Positions 33,734 to 45,202 of a stretch of 64,000 nucleotides of DNA are shown here, piece by piece. Origin of the DNA: Bryum argenteum. Its lineage: Eukaryota; Streptophyta; Bryopsida; Bryales; Bryaceae. Each line of letters begins with the position of its first letter. Position 1 is the first letter of the stretch. The notes beneath the pieces are model-generated. The model saw only the letters and a program-made list of their open reading frames with translations, was not told the origin of the DNA and made no database searches. The stretch covers positions 9,246,345-9,310,344 of the forward strand of contig CM073326.1 of the NCBI GenBank assembly GCA_037043015.1, written 5' to 3'. Both the position numbers and the translations under genes were made by a program.

Positions 33734-36590
33734 ATGATGGGGGAGAAGTTTGCGATGCGAGGGACGAAAAACAAGTTGAGGATCGTCATTTTCTTCTCTT
33801 TCATGCTGGTGTTGCTCTTGTGGAGCTCAGCGCCGTTCGGGAGAATCAGCAGCATTGGCAGTAGCAGCCCCAGTGGTTTACCAGCTGATCATGTCACTGA
33901 AGTCGATTACTCGATCGAGGTAGGTACTGGTTTTCATTTATTGGGTCCATGCACAGTTGTAATTAGTAGTGTTTTCGACTGCATTCAAGTTCTCATGATT
34001 GAAAAAGCAACAGTGGCTCTGATGATCCCTCTTCGGACACTGTGCAGGACAGTCTTGATGATTCACTTCCGCTTCCGGAGGTGGTGATACAGGCATTGGA
34101 GGAGCCTCAATCAGAGAGTCAAACCCTAAGAGAGGTGAATGAGGTGCTATAAACCACCACTTTTGGGGTTTGCGATTCAGCTTCTGCCCCCGTTTTCTGA
34201 CTTATGATGAGTGCAGGAGCTTCAAAGTTCGGGCGTGCCAGGGGAGTCGCATCAAACCCTAAAGGAGGACGAGGAGTCTGAGGGGATTGAGGAAGATGGG
34301 AATCTGCGTTCGAAGGGCAATATTATGAGGAGGCAGATCTTCGATGAGATGAGAGCCCAGTCACTGGATTACACAGCGGTTCGCGAGTCGAGGAACACGT
34401 CGAGCTGTGAAGGGAGGTGGGTGTACGTCTACGATCTGCCTTCGGAGTTCAATGTCGACCTCGCTGCGTTGTGCGATTCCCTGTTCCCGGCTTTCAATCT
34501 GTGCGACTTCTTCGAAGACTCGGGGATCGGGAAGCCCGTGAACACCAGAGAGAATGGCTCCCAAATCTTCGTGCCGCCCGATCGGTGGTTCAATACGCAT
34601 CAGTACGCGCTGGAGCTCATCTCGCACGCGCGCGTGGTGCGTTACAAGTGCCGCACTCTGGATCCCGAGCGCGCGTCTCTGTTCTACATTCCTTTTTATG
34701 GAGGTCAGTCGGTGACGCTATACCCCTTTCCTATCTTTCATGCTTTCATGTTCTCATGTTTCCGGGTTTTCAAGTATTTAGGTTTTTGGGATACTAGGTT
34801 TTAGGTTCATGTTCATTTGCTAATCTCAAAATTGATTGTTTTGATCTCCTTAAATACTTTTGATAGGCGTTACTAATCTTGGTCAATGTAGAATGTAAGA
34901 TGAATGGGGTCCTTCTATGCAAGATATGACATATAAATGATAAGTAGAAGAATTATTCTAGTTTAGAGATTTATCTTGATAGACTGTTATTATTCAACAT
35001 TGATTGAAACATATGAACATAGACTAGAATTGTGCATAAAAATTTCTTGACCTACTTCAAATAACCATTTTTCTGTTGAATGGTGAATGTGTTGGTAGAG
35101 GTATATCTTTGCTTCTTATTTACATACACGACCTTTTTTTTTCTTTAGTTACTAATGACTTGTAATGTTTTAGGTCTTGATGTGATCCGATGGAACTTTG
35201 CTAGGAATGCAACAAGAGAAAATCATGATGCATTGAGTATGAAGCTCTTGCAATGGTTGAAGAACCAACCATGGTGGGAGCGACATAAAGGGCGTGACCA
35301 TGTGTTGGTATTGGGAAAAATTTCATGGGATTTCCGGCGCCAAGCAGACGGTGAAGGGTGGGGGAGCCGCTTGCTAGAGCTCCCGGAAACACAAGAGGTG
35401 AGTCATTTCAGCAAAGTGCTTGTTGCAATAACATTAAACATGCTATTATAGGTAAAACAAGGGTCACATACACATACACAATTTTTCTCACAGCCAACAA
35501 CTTGAGAGTTGTCACCTATTACTCATTTTGTATCAAAAGAATCCTTTGCTTACTTCTCATACATATTGAATTCAGAATTTGAGCATCAAAATACCTCGTT
35601 AAAATTGATCTAAACAATGAAACACAAAAAACAAACTAAAAAATTCCCAAACACTTCCCTAACTTGTTACAAACCAACCTCACTTTTGTTAAAATGACAA
35701 TATTCACAAATTACAAGTTAGAATTCGGGTGATATTTCAAGGATAGTGAGATACTGCCAGGTGGTCTATAATGTCTATCAAGATTCCATTTGAAAACATA
35801 ACCAGATATGCCAGCTCTTTGAAACAGATGTGCAATTTCAGTATGTCAAAATGGCACTTGAGATGTTGTCTTATCAATGGAATTGCGCATACAACTGCAG
35901 ATGACGAAGGTGCTGATAGAGCGAAATCCATGGGCGAAGAACGACATAGGCGTCCCCCACCCAACGTTCTTCCACCCCCGCTCAGCGAGCGACATCGACA
36001 CATGGTTGTCGCACATCGGGTCGCAACACCGGACCTCTCTGGTGGCCTTCGTAGGCAAGGAGCGACCAGGGACAACGAACGTACGCGGAGAGCTTGTAAA
36101 ACAATGTAGGAACGCAACATCAACATCCTCATGCCGATTCGTGGAATGTGTGCACAACGCGTGCCAGGTCCCGGCGTTCGTGATCCAAGCCTTTCTCACA
36201 ACCCACTTCTGCATGCAACCCGTGGGTGACTCGCCCACTCGGCGCTCCGTCTTCGACTCGCTCATCGCCGGATGCATCCCCGTGCTGTTCCACCCCTGCA
36301 CTGCGTACGTGCAGTACCCCTGGCACCTCCCCCGAAACGAAAGCTCATGGTCCGTGTACATATCCGAGGATGAGGTGAAGCGTGGGGAGAAGAATGTGAT
36401 CGATGTACTGAACAAGATCCCTGTCGCGGTTCGAGATTCCATGCGGACCACCATCATTAAGAGCATCGTTCCTGGATTGTTGTATAGTGCTCCTGGTAGC
36501 GATGTCTTTCCGTATAGAGACGCTTTTGATATCACCATTGATCAGCTCTTGCACCGTGTCTCGAAAATTGAGCGCGGTGTTAGTGTATAG
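33734..36590 (+). CDS. GT47 exostosin-family glycosyltransferase (MUR3-like)
   Basis: Five exons join in phase to 557 aa: 33734-33919, 34048-34134, 34217-34703, 35174-35397 and 35901-36590. Residues 16-31 are a signal anchor (LRIVIFFSFMLVLLLW) after a basic N terminus, giving a type II Golgi protein. An acidic stem runs to about 150. The exostosin domain begins with CEGRWVYVYDLPSEFN near 155 and continues with WFNTHQYALELISHARV, ASLFYIPFYGG, GRDHVLVLGKISWDFRR and the block VPHPTFFHPRSASDI. It ends with QPVGDSPTRRSVFDSLIAGC and IPVLFHP, the nucleotide-sugar-binding part. This matches MUR3/KATAMARI1-type xyloglucan galactosyltransferases. GT47 clade A has several sugar specificities, so the exact substrate is not settled. 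Intron 4 is about 500 bases. Confidence 0.88.
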
Positions 36591-37471
36591 GAATTTTGAA
36601 ATTGGTGTAAATCTTGTTGTCATCGTTTCGATGTTCACAGTGGCATTATTTCTGGATGGAGATTCGGGTTCAACTAACTATGGTGGACGTAACTACTCCT
36701 GTCAGAACATGATTGCAATCCTTATATAGAAGGAGTTCATAAAGCAAAACACATGTATACGTTATGCTAGTACGGAGGTTCGAAATATTTATTGCGCTTG
36801 TTTACATCTTCAAAAAATGTGTTTGTTCAGTCTCACATCGAAACTACATGAAAATAAGGGAGTTTGGCCTTGTTGAGCTATGTAACGTATGTAGATAGCA
36901 GGTTCGGCAAAGATTATCACTGTTTTGAGGAAGCCAGAATTTCTCGGAACTTCCTTCATAGTGAAAATTCTGCCCCTTTGTACTCTAAAAAGCCGAATTA
37001 TGTAGATTTGTCGACTGGAAACTTTCAAGTAAATCGACCTTTGACTTAAAAAGTTATTAACCTGCCGGGAAAATCTTCTTCGGGTATTTTTACTTATTTT
37101 ACTTAGTACCATGTAACATTATAGAGTGTCAAGTTAACGCATGATTTTAGAAACACCTACGACTCCACCTTTAAATATTCATAAGAATTTGTAAAAAAGT
37201 TCAAAAATGATGGATCCACTTGAAGTATCCTTCCACTTACTTTGTCTCTGCACAAAAAAATTGCTTGCACTATTAATTTCACTCACTGCAAATTTGTCAT
37301 ACTGAACTGTAAGCCATTGTTGAGCACTCTCACTTAGTTACAACATTGCCAATGCGAGTGGAGCTCGCAGTGCGGTCTCACTTTTTTTTACTGTACAAAT
37401 TGACCGCTGTGAGGCATCAATTTTCAATACAATCTAATCTGTGCTGGGATTGAATGGCAATAACTCCATTT
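36591..37471. other. 3' flank of GT47 gene; tail of family copy 4
   Basis: The GT47 3' UTR probably occupies the first 150 bases. From about 37350 the sequence is the downstream region of copy 4 on the minus strand, with a weak form of the family hairpin (GAGCTCGCAGTG) near 37360. Nothing else is recognised. Confidence 0.45.
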
Positions 37472-37954
37472 CTAGGCTAGAAGATAATTTTTACAGAATC
37501 TATACACCCACGCCTTGCTGCTGCTCCCCATACTTTCTGCCTTCTCCTCGCTCCCTTTTTGCTGGCTCTCCTCGGCTGATTCCTCCTCCTCAGCTGGTTC
37601 CTCTTCCTCCTCGGATTCCTTGTCCTCCTCCACAATGTCGCTGCAAGGCTCCTGAATGCGGAACTGTCTTCGCAATAGAGTGTGCATGGCGAGCTTGCCG
37701 TCGGACTTTTCCTCAATAGTAATGCGCTCACAGTCACAGCAGTCATCGGAGCTGAGAAACAGCCGGTTAGCGGCGTCGCTCTTGTCCTGCACCAGATATT
37801 CCTGATACGTCCAGTTGACATCGAGCTTCAAGCGGTACTCGTCGCCAACTTTGAAGCTGGTGAGCTTGCCGTAACAGTGCCCGCAACCTACTTTCATTGT
37901 AAGCGCGTGGTTAGTGGCGTTGACAATCACTGAGGTAACCTTGGTGTCCAACAT
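37472..37954 (-). CDS. Tandem Cys-rich small protein family, copy 4
   Basis: A single exon encodes 160 aa from MLDTKVTSVIVNATNHALTM; an in-frame upstream Met at 38047 is rejected because the paralogs all begin at M(L/I/M)DTK. Landmarks are HCYGKLTSFKVG, NWTYQEYLVQDK, SSDDCCDCERITIEEK and, at the end, SKAWVYRFCKNYLLA. Two of the C-terminal Cys residues are replaced (S for the first, Y for the second). The linker is the longest and most acidic of the family (EEDKESEEEEEPAEEEESAEE in sequence). Confidence 0.78.
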   Translation of the reverse strand: MLDTKVTSVIVNATNHALTMKVGCGHCYGKLTSFKVGDEYRLKLDVNWTYQEYLVQDKSDAANRLFLSSDDCCDCERITIEEKSDGKLAMHTLLRRQFRIQEPCSDIVEEDKESEEEEEPAEEEESAEESQQKGSEEKAESMGSSSKAWVYRFCKNYLLA

Positions 37955-38422
37955 ACCCGTAACTTGAAATGAATCTACTAACATATGCGTCCAGGGATCG
38001 CTGAGTAAAGTAAATCCAAAAGTCTGTAGCAATGGAAGACCAGGCAAGCTTGAGAACTGAAATTAATGGGGATCGAAGTAGTATCGAGTGAATGGAGATC
38101 GTCACTGCAGAAGTGTGATATGTAATCAGAAAGATTTGCCTACATGAAACTGGATGGTGTTGCTTGCGCAGACTTGCTCGTCGAACTTGCTGGTGCATAC
38201 AAAATGCAGACGTTCGCTGTCGGGCCTAAAGGAAAAAGGACTTTTGCGATGGTCGAGCACCACCAGACGTTGTCGGCACCAACGGCCACACGGTCATCTT
38301 AATCATTTGTTGACAAGGACGACTAGATGAAAACGGGTCTTACCAATTAAACAAGCAATGGCAAATAGGATCAACCAAGGCAACAACATATTTCTGACAA
38401 TATGCAAGAATGTTCATTTTAA

Positions 38423-38656
38423 CCCTTAAACGTCATATGCTTTCCTGATACCACACCCAAAATCTCTTTTAAACTCCATTTTTAGCATCATTCTACTTTT
38501 TGTTTGCTTGAGCTCTATTCTAAGAAAGTATAGATCTCTTTAAGGTGCTCAGTTTGGAATTCTAAAAATTCCATTTGGTATAATGGAGTGTAAGTTATGA
38601 GCAAGATTCTCTCAAAAAAAAACCCAACCCCTCGGGCTGGGTCTGACATTTAAGGG
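38423..38656. mobile_element. TTAA-site element C, 234 bp
   Basis: The ends are CCCTTAAACGTCA and its inverted partner TGACATTTAAGGG, with one mismatch in 13 bases. TTAA flanks both sides (38419-38422 and 38657-38660). The paralogous place in the other duplication arm (about 24450) has no element: TCTATAAAAAATGAACATTC runs straight through. Too short to code for anything. Confidence 0.8.
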
Positions 38657-39466
38657 TTAAGAGTGATTTATAAATTCAAGAGTAGTTCACTAAATGTCTG
38701 AGGCCAACATGCTATTGCTAACTAATTTTGACAATAGCGTGAAAATGTGATTTTGGATACCTTCCAAAAGATCCCAAAAATTATGCATACAACTCTTGTC
38801 AATAATCGTACATGATGCTTCACCTCTTAACAAGTATGTATCTCTCAAACGATATTTTCTCTACAATATTTTTTTTGGGTTCAACTACCACTAATTAAGG
38901 ATTAATACAAAGCAGTTATAGGTTGGGTTATAATCTCTTAAAGGTACTGATGAAAGAATTCCAAATAATTTGACGGTTTCTAACTTATGTGGCTCTAGCT
39001 AGCGATGAGAGATTGCAACTGGAAATTGGTGCAAACCACACTAAATACACAATTTGTGTAAGGAGTTACATGTATACACAGTCACCACAAATCTTTGCTT
39101 GATGGTTGGAGCTCATGGCTTGCATTGAGAAGGTTGTGATTTGTACAGGATTGTGGATTTCATTTTCCATGTCAATGTGGTGCTCACCACCTTCAATGTA
39201 CCCAAAAAGAACTTTCAATATTTTCATTTAGAAGCTCAACTTTGTGATTGACCATTATGAACTGTTCACTTGATATAATTCACGATCAGAATCATGTGAA
39301 AAGACGGAGTTCGGTGCTTCCATCTAAGAAGTTCAGCTGCGAAACGGAATTGTTAGATTCCTTTTGATCTGTTTGTTCGAGGTCTCACATCAAAAATTGC
39401 AGCAAAAGAATGAAGCATAGCCTTCGAATTATGAAAAGTTGTTCACAGTCAGGATAATTACAGCTG

Positions 39467-39495
39467 CACTGTCGATCAGAATGGAGATCGCAGTG
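39467..39495 (-). other. Conserved downstream hairpin of copy 5
   Basis: On the minus strand the sequence is the same as at 23576-23604: CACTGCGATC, loop TCCATTCT, GATCGACAGTG. It lies about 95 bases after the stop codon of copy 5. Confidence 0.6.
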
Positions 39496-39588
39496 GGGTA
39501 TCAATTTTCTATACAACTACACAGATGTGGGATCATTATATATCAATTTTCCTCACAATGTGTAAGGATCAATTGGCAGTATCCATCT

Positions 39589-40023
39589 CTACGCTAGAAA
39601 GTGAGTTCTACAGAATCTGCAAACCCAAGCCTTGCAGTTGCTCACGATCATACTTACTGGCTTCCGCTGGCTCTCCTCAGCTGGCTCCTTGTCTTCCTCC
39701 GAAATGGCGCTGCAAGGCACCTTATTGCGGAACTGGCTTCGCAATAGAGTATGTATGGCAAGCTTGCCATCGGGCTTTTCCTCGATAGTAATGCGCTCAC
39801 AGTCACAGCAGTCATCGGAGCTGAGGAATAGCCTGTTAGCGGCGTCGCTCTTGTCCTGCAGCAGAAACTCCTGGTACGTCCAGTTGACATCGAGCTTCAA
39901 GCGATACTCGCCGCTGACTTTGAAGCTGGTGAGCTTGGCATAGCAGTGCCGGCCACCTACTTTCATTGTAAGGGCCTGCTGAGTGGCGTTGACAATTACT
40001 GTGGTCACTCTGGTGTCCAACAT
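39589..40023 (-). CDS. Tandem Cys-rich small protein family, copy 5
   Basis: A single exon encodes 144 aa, the inverted-arm partner of copy 2. The start is the Met of MLDTRVTTVIVNATQQALTM; an upstream in-frame Met at 40104 lies in leader sequence. Differences from copy 2 include KVSGEY for KVGDEY, FLLQDK for FLVQDK, and FRNKVPCSAISEEDKEPAE in the linker region. SSDDCCDCERI and CKAWVCRFCRTHFLA are intact. The TATA-like CTATATAAATTC near 40360 reads toward the gene on the minus strand. Confidence 0.8.
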   Translation of the reverse strand: MLDTRVTTVIVNATQQALTMKVGGRHCYAKLTSFKVSGEYRLKLDVNWTYQEFLLQDKSDAANRLFLSSDDCCDCERITIEEKPDGKLAIHTLLRSQFRNKVPCSAISEEDKEPAEESQRKPVSMIVSNCKAWVCRFCRTHFLA

Positions 40024-40472
40024 AATAGGTCTAACGACGTGGAATCGACAATCAAAGCGCGCACAAAAAATATGTCGCAATGAAGAGCAGGCAACCTTCG
40101 ACAACTGAAATGGGGATCAACGTAGCGCTTGAATGGAGATGGTCACCCTAGAAGTATGATCGATATGTATCAGAAACTTTTGCCTGCAACCGACTAGATG
40201 GGTCTTGATTCTCCGCGCAGGCTGCTTCTGCATACAAATGCAGACATCGACCCAGCTAGTGACCGTTGAATTGCGAACGTTGTGTAGAGCCGAGCGCCAC
40301 TCCGTGTCGAAACAGGGGGGCATTGGCGGCAGTCGGTACTATCGGTACCCAAGGCCACCCTATATAAATTCTTGTCGGGCTATTCCATGCTTAGTAGGTA
40401 ACGGCCTTTTCTACTGTAGAGTGTAGACAAAGGTGGAATGAGATGAATGTTTCCAAACAAGTCACTGATTCT

Positions 40473-42188
40473 AGTAATACTCCCGAATACTATTCTTCAC
40501 CTTTCACCTCTGAAGATGTTTATCATTTATATATAGGTGCAAGAGTAGTACATCAACTTTATATTACGGTGAAGGAGGTGTTTTCTCAATTTCTGTGAGT
40601 TTTCGATGTCTTGAGTCAATCTGTGATTTCGAATCTGTTTGACTACACCTTTTTTATGATTGTAGTTCAATTTTATCTCACAAACAGTATGAAGTCTGAA
40701 ACTTTGTAACACTACAAGTCCATGATTGTCTACAATGCCACACTTCCTACTGAGTGTTTTACCTACTTAGTATTAATACCTTCGTGACAGGGTAAACTTG
40801 CCATATATGATCCTTCATCAGTATTCATAAATGAGGTAAATTTTTCTTATTACTATCAGTTCCAACATGAGGATTTCAAAGAAGTGGCATCTTCTGGGCA
40901 GCCAAAATCATACTTAGGGCAGTTGGGTGTTCTCGTTGGAGTCGTTCTTCTCCGTTGAAAATATTGGAATCAAGAAGTCAATGGATAAAATTTACTCGTG
41001 AGATTGGAGATTTAAGCATTCTGCTTCAATCTGATTTAAGCCCTCACCTCCAACATTCACGGAGAGGTAGGAGCCTTGTCCCTTCCAAGGAGCCTCTTAG
41101 AGTACGTGGACTACGACCCGGTTCACAATCTTCAAATGGTTCAACATTCTCAACCTGTAGACACCACCGTCACTGAGACGGGAGTTCCGATTCCGAGAAC
41201 AACATGTAATAGATCAATCTCGAACCAGGAGCTTGGTCCACTACCATGTGCATGAGTACAAGATGTCGGCGATGCAGAAAATGTAAGGGCTTCTTCTACT
41301 TGATGAGTGAAAGATGCGAGGTCGAGAGAAAGTTCCACAAAAATCCCCTGAGGCAATCCTTGATCCTTGATGGCAGGTTGTAGCCTAACTATAAGTCTAA
41401 CTTCTAAATCATAGAATATTGTAGCTGAGTCCAGAAGTGGTGATTCCACTTGATATAGTCTTTCACATCGCCCATGTAAAGAAATTGTTTACACTGTTAA
41501 CGAGAGATTTCCATATTGAAACGCCATCATTTAGAAGTCCACCTTACAGCCGAAAATACCGTAGCATTATATATGAAGTGGACTACAAGTAGTCAATCCC
41601 CTGTTTTGGGTTCGGGCGGAATCTGCAATCGTCTGCACTAAAAACCCGTCGAGCCGACGAGCGTTCATTGCAGTCACAAACCATCATGAAGGGTACTAAT
41701 CGAGAAATTCCTGGAGGCTTCTCACTGGGAAGTTGTTCCGATTCCAAATATGTTTGATTTCAAGGAGTGACAAACTCATCCAATTGTTTCTTCAGTGGTC
41801 AAACTCATACAAATTTGCGAGTGCCTCATTCAGTGTAGTCATTAAGATAACTGCTTGTGAATCAGGCTTCCTTCCAGATTACAACTATGTTGGAATTAGG
41901 TAAGCATGGAATCAGGTATGGTTGTGAATTTTCCTCTTTTTGGACGACAAGTACCAGATCTGAAAGAGAAGATTGACTTGCAAAATTTGATTATCAATTC
42001 AAACAATTGTTAATGTGCATATTAAAGAATAGACCTAAAGTTACATCATTTACAGCACCGCCGATCCACATGGAGTTAGTAGCGAGGTCTCACTGTTGAT
42101 GCAATTTCACTGCTGAGAGGTATCAATCTTTTCTCCTCCACTTTAACTGTGCTGCTATTTGTATGGCAATGGCTTTGACAGCTCCAGG
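40473..42188. other. Decayed duplicated segment
   Basis: Position 41040-41350 resembles 59075-59340 (GGAGCC.TGTCCCTTCCAAGG and GCTTGGTCCACTACCAT shared), and 41550-41880 resembles 59880-60165, the leader of copy 13. Thus a family copy with its upstream region once lay here and has decayed past recognition. No intact gene remains. Confidence 0.5.
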
Positions 42189-42420
42189 CTAGAAAGTAAG
42201 TTCTACAAAATTTGCACACCCACCCGTGCAGATGCTCAACACATTTCCAACCTTTTGCTGGAATTGCTGGATGTTCTCAGCTGGTTCCTTATCCCCCTCC
42301 AGAATGACGCTGCAAGACTGCGGAACTGCGGAACTGCTGGCGCAGAAGAGTGTGCAGGGCGAGCTTAAGCTTGCAGTCGGGCTTTTCCTCGAAGATGATG
42401 CGCTCGCAATCGCTGGAAGC
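42189..42420 (-). pseudogene. Family pseudogene fragment (3' half)
   Basis: The minus strand reads the second half of the family in broken frames: CERIIFEEKPD, LALHTLLRQQFR, CSVILEGDKEPAEN and then a decayed C terminus. A short duplication around CAGTTCCGCAGTTCCGCAG shifts the frame, and an extra CTTAAG lies before the LALHTLL part. The N-terminal half is missing. It lies directly downstream of copy 7. Confidence 0.65.
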
Positions 42421-42516
42421 CAATGTAAGTGGTCTCGCTTATCTACACATGTTGACGTCTGTGAGGCATCAACTTTCAACACAATCTGATCTCCTGAACT
42501 GGAATTGAATCCATCT

Positions 42517-42963
42517 CTACGCAAGGAAGTAAGTTGCACAGAATCTGCACACCCACGCCTTGCAGCTGCTCATCACACTTCCTGCCTTCTGCTGGCTATC
42601 ATTCTCCTGGCTATCCTCAGGTTCCTTTTCCTCCTCCAGAATGACGTTGCAAGGCTTTTGAGAGCGGAATTGCTGGCGCAGAAGAGTGTGCAGTGCCAGC
42701 TTGCCGTTTGGCATTTCTTCGATGATGATGCGCTCGCAGTCGCAGCAGTCGTCCGAACTGAGATACAGCCGGTTGGTGGCGTCGTTCTTGTCCTGCACTA
42801 GAAACTCCTGGTACGTCCAGTTGACGTCGAGCTTCAAGCGATACTCGTCGCCCACTTTGAAGCTGGTCAGCTTCGCGTAGCAGCTTCGCGTAGCCCCCAC
42901 TTTCATGGTGAGCCTGTGCCCAGTGGCGTTGACAATCACTGTGGTAACCTTGGTGTTCAACAT
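42517..42963 (-). CDS. Tandem Cys-rich small protein family, copy 7
   Basis: A single exon encodes 148 aa, starting MLNTKVTTVIVNATGHRLTM. It has one extra residue near position 25 (GATRSCYAKL) beside a 13-base tandem repeat (AGCTTCGCGTAGC) that looks like slippage. NWTYQEFLVQDK, SSDDCCDCERI and CKAWVCRFC are kept, and the tail is ATYFLA. The linker is EEEKEPEDSQENDSQQK. The frame is intact. Confidence 0.8.
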   Translation of the reverse strand: MLNTKVTTVIVNATGHRLTMKVGATRSCYAKLTSFKVGDEYRLKLDVNWTYQEFLVQDKNDATNRLYLSSDDCCDCERIIIEEMPNGKLALHTLLRQQFRSQKPCNVILEEEKEPEDSQENDSQQKAGSVMSSCKAWVCRFCATYFLA

Positions 42964-43768
42964 ACTTGTAGCTAGCTTGGAATGGATCTAACGACAACTG
43001 CGTCCAGAAATCGACAATGAAAGCGCGCACAAAAGTATGTAGCAACGAAAGAGCAGGCAAACTTTGACAACTGAATTCAGGACCAAAGTAGTAACGCTTG
43101 AATGATTGGGAATCGTCACTGCAGAAGCGTGATATGAACATATCAGATTAGTTTGCCTGCATAAACATGGGATGGTGTTGAATTGCCCGCAGATTTGCAA
43201 GTCGGACACGCTGGTGCATACAAAAATGCGGACTGTGACAGGGTGTAATTGGTAACCGGGCTCTAGATCTTGCGAACGGTTACCGCGCCAGATCTCGAAA
43301 CAGGGGGTCCTTTGTCGGTAGCAACGTCTACAATATATGTTTGTCGGGTTAATCAACTTTTGCAAGTTAACGGCTTCATCATTTGTTGATGACAAGTTTA
43401 TAAACGCGGTACCACCGATTAAATTCTGAAGTCGATCGACCACAGCCGACCGTGCAATAGAGATGCTGTTTTTGGACAAATTTGAAACTATGATTGAATA
43501 TGATTCAAGATCGGTACCGTGAAATTCGATAAAAATCATTGGGTAGACTAGTTACACATTCAATTGTTCAACAAAGATCCTATGGTTGACTTTCCAATAG
43601 TAGCGATTTAAAAAAGTTTGTTCACATCTTTAAGATATGGCCGTTTAGAGATCACTGTAGAGCTTCTCCTGTAGGGGTTAAAAGCACTAGCAAATACGAT
43701 AAGATAAGAAACTCAACAACGTAATCAATTTTTATTAGCACAACCTGTATGTAAGGATGTTCATTAAA

Positions 43769-43922
43769 CACGTAATTCGTTATAATGAGAATATTCAAAT
43801 TATCGAATCAATGACAATTGAGCTTGAGTTGGGCCAAATGTACTCCGTAGGTACATTTAGCTCGAGCTAAACCCCCATTTCTCAAAATCAGTGAATGTTA
43901 CCATTATAACGAGGTACGTGTT
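43769..43922. mobile_element. MITE family M, copy 2 (154 bp), TSD ATTA
   Basis: The left end is AACACGTAATTCGTTATAAT and the right end is the inverted partner finishing TACGTGTT. ATTA stands on both sides (43765-43768 and 43923-43926). It is about 85 percent similar to copy 1 at 27016 by eye, in the opposite orientation. No coding capacity. Confidence 0.8.
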
Positions 43923-45077
43923 ATTATCCATCAATTCAGAAGTTTACGTGTAATAATGTTCATCTCTTATATACGGTACTCAAAAGTAATCTACCATTGA
44001 TACCTCCTAGGCCAGCACTCCACTGCTAAAGAATTTTGATAATTTTAAAAATCTGGAAATGAGATTTTAGTTATGTGCCAATTGGTCCCTATATACATAC
44101 TAATAAGTATGTTTTTGAGTAAATATATATCTAGTTCTTTTTTGACATTTTAAGAACGGTTCCAAACCTCAAATCTATTAAAATTGCACTACGCCCAAGT
44201 GTCATTTTGTCACACCAAAACTTGCATTTGAGTGCCTAAATACTAGTGTACTATGCAGTATCACACATGTTTTGTAAAATCACTTGTACTTTCATTGATA
44301 TTTTGTAATATCATCTTCATAATCTATGATATCACATGTGGTTTCTCGACAACCGTTTCCAAAGTTGAGGTGTGCCATTTTAGTAACATGACGCCATTTA
44401 GCAACTAAATTGAGGTTCCTAACTCTTGTCAATGGTTGTAAAGGATGCTTCACCTCTTACTAACTCAATATCCTCAATCAAAAAGTCACTTGTCTAAGTT
44501 TAAGTGTCACTTTTTCGGGATTTGTACTTAATCTCTTAAGTTGGATCAAAATGCCTTTTTAATATGGATCAAAACACAAGGATGCTAAAAATTGAACATC
44601 ATCTAAGTTACTAAAAATGTGGCCGTCTTGAACAATGTTAAGAGAATGCAACTCCAAATCAGTGCAACAAAGCTAAGATCAATTTGTTTAGGAAGTTATA
44701 GACACCACAAATCTTGGCTCATGGCTCTCAATAAGGAGATTGTGGATTTTATTCCACATGGTGCTCACCACCTTAGCACCCGCTTCAAAGCTCAACTCCG
44801 TGCATGAAATCTTTAGCATTATGAACTACTTGTAATTCACGATCAGAATCATGTGCTAAAACAGATGTACTAGGTGCTTTTATCTACTCGAACCCTAATC
44901 TCAGAATCGTGTCCTTGCTAACGTCGGGAGAATCATGTGCTAAAGTACACATAAGACGAGCTTATAAACGGAAACAATAAATCCCTTTTTGATCTGTTTC
45001 TTCAGGGTACCTCATAAGGCAGAACAAGAAGGCATGGCCTTTAAATTATGTTATAGTTGTTCACATGATAGTTACAG

Positions 45078-45106
45078 CACTGTCGATCAGAATGGAGCTC
45101 GCAGTG
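45078..45106 (-). other. Conserved downstream hairpin of copy 8
   Basis: The same hairpin as at 23576 with one change in the stem (GAGCTCGCAGTG on the plus strand where others have GAGATCGCAGTG). It lies about 95 bases downstream of the stop codon of copy 8. Confidence 0.55.
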
Positions 45107-45202
45107 GGGTATCAATTTTCTATACAGCTTCACAGGTGTGGGTCATCATGTATCAATTCTCTTCACAATATATGTGTAAGGATTGAATGGCAGTATCCAT
45201 CT

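Larger units (their letters stand above)
37955..39588. other. Noncoding spacer between copies 4 and 5 (right arm)
   Basis: The upstream region of copy 4 and the downstream region of copy 5 make up this interval, as part of the inverted duplication arm 37960-40472. Element C lies inside at 38423-38656. No other gene is supported. Confidence 0.55.
37960..40472. repeat. Right arm of 2.5-kb inverted duplication
   Basis: This is the reverse complement match of 22606-25137. It includes copy 5, its hairpin, the spacer and the upstream region of copy 4. The arm ends just before the start codon of copy 4, where similarity to the left arm stops. Confidence 0.75.
42964..45202. other. Upstream region of copy 7 and AT-rich spacer
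   Basis: The first 500 bases are the family-type leader and promoter of copy 7. The rest is AT-rich, and carries MITE M copy 2 (43769-43922) and, from about 44960, the downstream region of copy 8 with its hairpin at 45078-45106. Confidence 0.5.
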
